The translations under genes were made by a program, and so were the position numbers. Below are positions 6,032-7,825 of a stretch of DNA of 7,825 bases, piece by piece (position 1 is the first letter of the stretch; every line of letters begins with the position of its first letter). Source of the DNA: an uncultured Acidimicrobiaceae bacterium (lineage in GTDB: Bacteria > Actinomycetota > Acidimicrobiia > Acidimicrobiales > MedAcidi-G1); NCBI GenBank assembly GCA_913054115.1, contig CAJXIS010000093.1:1-7825 (forward strand), read 5' to 3'. The notes below the pieces were generated by a model. The model was not told where the DNA came from. It did not search any database and saw only the letters and a list, made by a program, of their open reading frames with translations.

Positions 6032-7012
6032 ATGGCAGTGAACAGTCACGCCCCCTACGAACATGGCCTCCACGAAGTGGCCGACGGCGTGTTCGCCTAC
6101 CTCCAGCCAGACGGGGGTTGGGGCTGGAGCAACGCCGGACTCCTGGCGGGCGACTGGTCGTCGCTGCTCGTCGACACCCTCTTCGACCTCCGCCTCACCC
6201 GCCGGATGCTCGAGGAGATGGACGCCGTCACCGCCGGCCGGCCGATCGACGTGGTCGTCAACACCCATGCCAACGGCGACCACTGCTACGGCAACGGGCT
6301 GCTGGTCGAGGCTGGTGCCCAGGTGGTGACGACCGAGGCGGCGGCCGCCGAGATGGGCGCCGTGCCACCGTCGGCGCTCGAGGCACTTCTCCACGCCGAC
6401 CTTGGCGAGCCGGCGAACCGGTATGTGCACGAGGCGTTCGCGCCATTCGACTTCGCCGAGATCACCGAAGCCGGTGGCGTGCCCGAGCCCGACCGTACGT
6501 TTTCCGGCGAACTGCAGCTCGACGTGTGCGGCCGCACGGTCGAACTCCTCGAGGTCGGCCCCGCCCACACCGCCGGCGACCTGCTGGTCCACCTGCCCGA
6601 TGCCTCCACCGTCTTCTGCGGCGACATCTTGTTCATCGGCGGCACCCCGATCATCTGGGACGGTCCCGTCGCCAACTGGATCGGCGCCTGCGACGCCATC
6701 CTCGGGCTCGACTGCGAGGTGATCGTGCCCGGCCACGGGCCCCTCACCGACGACGCCGGCGTGCTCGCCGTGCGTGACTACCTCGCATTCGTCGAGGACG
6801 AATGCCGGGCCCGCCACGCCGCCGGGCAGACCGCCGAGGAGGCCATCGCCGAGATCGACCTCGGCCCCTACCGGGAGTGGGGCGAGTGGGAACGGATCGT
6901 GGCCAACGTCCACGCCGTCTACCGTGAGCTGGCACAAGCCGAAGACAGGGTCCATGAGCCGCCCCGCAACATCTTCGGAGCGATGGCGGAGCTGAAGTAC
7001 GGAGCAGGATGA
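6032..7012 (+). CDS. Metallo-beta-lactamase-fold hydrolase with HxNxDH metal motif
   Basis: The 326-residue product has the metallo-beta-lactamase fold: 'NTHANGDHCYGN' (77-88), 'GPAHTAGD' (176-183, His179), 'FCGDILF' (195-201, Asp198) and 'VPGHGP' (232-237, His235). The first motif is His79-x-Asn81-x-Asp83-His84, so Asn replaces the second His of the standard HxHxDH; this version occurs in a large subgroup of uncharacterised MBL proteins. Two metal ions or an altered first site are possible. Family members hydrolyse thioesters, lactones or other esters; the acyl-CoA gene context makes a thioesterase or lactonase attractive but unproven. The region after about 240 is an extra helical C-terminal part. 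No signal peptide is seen, so it is probably cytoplasmic. The start is uncertain: the ATG at 6032 is only 3 bases after AAGG, while the in-frame GTG at 6038 has 9 bases of spacing and would drop two residues. It leads a plus-strand pair with the following dehydrogenase. Confidence 0.92.
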   Translation: MAVNSHAPYEHGLHEVADGVFAYLQPDGGWGWSNAGLLAGDWSSLLVDTLFDLRLTRRMLEEMDAVTAGRPIDVVVNTHANGDHCYGNGLLVEAGAQVVTTEAAAAEMGAVPPSALEALLHADLGEPANRYVHEAFAPFDFAEITEAGGVPEPDRTFSGELQLDVCGRTVELLEVGPAHTAGDLLVHLPDASTVFCGDILFIGGTPIIWDGPVANWIGACDAILGLDCEVIVPGHGPLTDDAGVLAVRDYLAFVEDECRARHAAGQTAEEAIAEIDLGPYREWGEWERIVANVHAVYRELAQAEDRVHEPPRNIFGAMAELKYGAG

Positions 7013-7041
7013 AGTACGGGAACCAGGAGCAGACAGGAGCA
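6993..7041 (+). repeat. Two small direct repeats at the hydrolase / dehydrogenase junction
   Basis: TGAAGTACGG occurs at 6993-7002 and again at 7010-7019, the second copy supplying the TGA stop of the hydrolase. AGGAGCA occurs at 7025-7031 and 7035-7041. The second AGGAG (7035-7039) is the ribosome site of the next gene, seven bases before its ATG. The pattern suggests small local duplications in the 34-bp gap. Confidence 0.6.
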
Positions 7042-7046
7042 AGCCG

Positions 7047-7825
7047 ATGAGCACGTGTGCGTTCGTGGGACTTGGGGTGATGGGCTATCCGATGGCGGGG
7101 CACCTGCAGGCGGCAGGCCACCCGACGACCGTCTACAACCGGACCACGTCGAAGGCCGACGCCTGGGTCGCCGAACACGGCGGCGAAAGGGCAGACACGC
7201 CGGCGGCGGCCGCAACAGGCGCCGACATGGTCATGGTGTGCGTCGGCAACGACGACGACCTGCGCAGCGTGGTCTTCGGCAGCGGCGACAACCCCGGCAT
7301 CCTGGCCGGGATGGCAGCGGGCGCCACGTTGGTCGACCACACGACGGCGTCGGCCGCCGTGGCCCGCGAGATCGCCGAGGTGGCGTCGGCTCAGGGCGTG
7401 GGCTTCGTCGATGCACCCGTGTCCGGAGGCCAGGCCGGAGCGGAGAACGGCCAACTCAGCATCATGTGCGGCGGCGACCCGGACGTGTTCGCCGCCATCG
7501 AGCCGGTCATCGATGCCTATGCGAAGGCGACCGTTCTGGTCGGCCCCGTCGGTCACGGCCAACTCACCAAGATGGTCAACCAGATCTGTATCGGCGGGCT
7601 CATCCAGGGGCTGTCCGAGGCACTTGACTTCGGGCGCCGTGCCGGCCTCGACGAGGAGAAGGTGCTCGAGGCCATCAGCAAGGGGGCGTCCGGCTCATGG
7701 CAGATGGACAACCGGGCCCGCACCATGCTCGACCGCAAGTTCGACTACGGGTTCGCCATCGACTGGATGCGCAAGGACTTCGGCATCGTGTTCGACGAGG
7801 CCGGACGCATCGGGGCGACGCTCCC
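7047..7825 (+). CDS. Beta-hydroxyacid dehydrogenase (3-hydroxyisobutyrate dehydrogenase family), 3' end outside window
   Basis: The frame is open from the ATG at 7047 to the last base, giving 259 complete codons; family members are about 290-300 residues, so roughly 30-40 are missing beyond the window. It is an NAD(P)-dependent dehydrogenase of the HIBADH / tartronate semialdehyde reductase / glyoxylate reductase family. Visible motifs are the dinucleotide fold start 'FVGLGVMGYPMAGHL' (6-20), the substrate-binding 'DAPVSGG' (122-128), and the catalytic segment 'GHGQLTKMVNQ' with Lys175 and Asn179. 'KDFGI' (243-247) is the conserved C-terminal Lys-Asp motif. 'VYNRT' (29-33) after beta-2 has Arg rather than an acidic residue, which in this family points to NADP(H) (inference). 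The exact hydroxyacid is unknown. AGGAG at 7035-7039 with seven-base spacing supports the start. It follows the MBL hydrolase by 34 bp on the same strand, so hydrolase release of a hydroxyacid followed by its oxidation is a possible joint role. Confidence 0.95.
   Translation, partial: MSTCAFVGLGVMGYPMAGHLQAAGHPTTVYNRTTSKADAWVAEHGGERADTPAAAATGADMVMVCVGNDDDLRSVVFGSGDNPGILAGMAAGATLVDHTTASAAVAREIAEVASAQGVGFVDAPVSGGQAGAENGQLSIMCGGDPDVFAAIEPVIDAYAKATVLVGPVGHGQLTKMVNQICIGGLIQGLSEALDFGRRAGLDEEKVLEAISKGASGSWQMDNRARTMLDRKFDYGFAIDWMRKDFGIVFDEAGRIGATL

Noticed and set aside
7014..7020. GTACGGG shared with the 11-bp tandem unit, as a possible seventh scattered copy
   Set aside because: The match is only seven bases and the flanking bases differ; such a short match is expected by chance in a GC-rich window and is better explained by the local TGAAGTACGG duplication.
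1..7825. A defence, mobile or secondary-metabolite system
   Set aside because: All eight genes belong to common metabolic or transport families. No transposase, integrase, nuclease, toxin-antitoxin pair or biosynthetic core gene was seen.

Overview
The window is a high-GC (by eye about two thirds or more G+C), tightly packed bacterial chromosome segment. Codon third positions are mostly G or C, Shine-Dalgarno sites are recognisable and intergenic gaps are short. Protein types (an FadA5-like thiolase, an acyl-CoA dehydrogenase with Asp at the catalytic-base position, and an MFE-2-like short-chain dehydrogenase) suggest an actinobacterium, possibly of the Acidimicrobiia or a mycobacteria-like lipid degrader. 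That placement is inference from family resemblance; no rRNA or other marker gene is present.

Layout: (a) 1-372, the 3' end of a plus-strand short-chain dehydrogenase/reductase (SDR), which converges on and overlaps by 4 bp (b) a minus-strand pair, thiolase (1462-2655) followed 22 bp later by a zinc-type alcohol dehydrogenase (369-1439). (c) An 86-bp divergent gap leads to a plus-strand cation diffusion facilitator metal exporter (2742-3638). (d) Converging on it is a second minus-strand pair, an SDR of the hydroxyacyl-CoA dehydrogenase type (5000-5932) followed by an acyl-CoA dehydrogenase (3680-4906). The 93-bp gap between these two is mostly filled by six tandem copies of an 11-bp repeat. 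(e) A 99-bp divergent gap with a perfect 6+4+6 inverted repeat leads to a plus-strand pair, a metallo-beta-lactamase-fold hydrolase (6032-7012) and a beta-hydroxyacid dehydrogenase cut by the window end (7047-7825).

Functional reading: apart from the metal exporter, the genes fit acyl-CoA/beta-oxidation-type catabolism. The acyl-CoA dehydrogenase would oxidise an acyl-CoA, an SDR or MDR would oxidise a hydroxyl intermediate, and the thiolase would cleave a 3-ketoacyl-CoA. The substrate (fatty acid, steroid side chain or other) cannot be read from the sequence. No hydratase, CoA ligase or dedicated regulator is visible here.

No mobile element, CRISPR array, tRNA or rRNA was seen, and I find no convincing new multi-gene system. 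The most unusual item is the 11-bp tandem array between the SDR and acyl-CoA dehydrogenase genes; the inverted repeat in the 5933-6031 gap is second. No gene-free stretch exceeds 100 bases.
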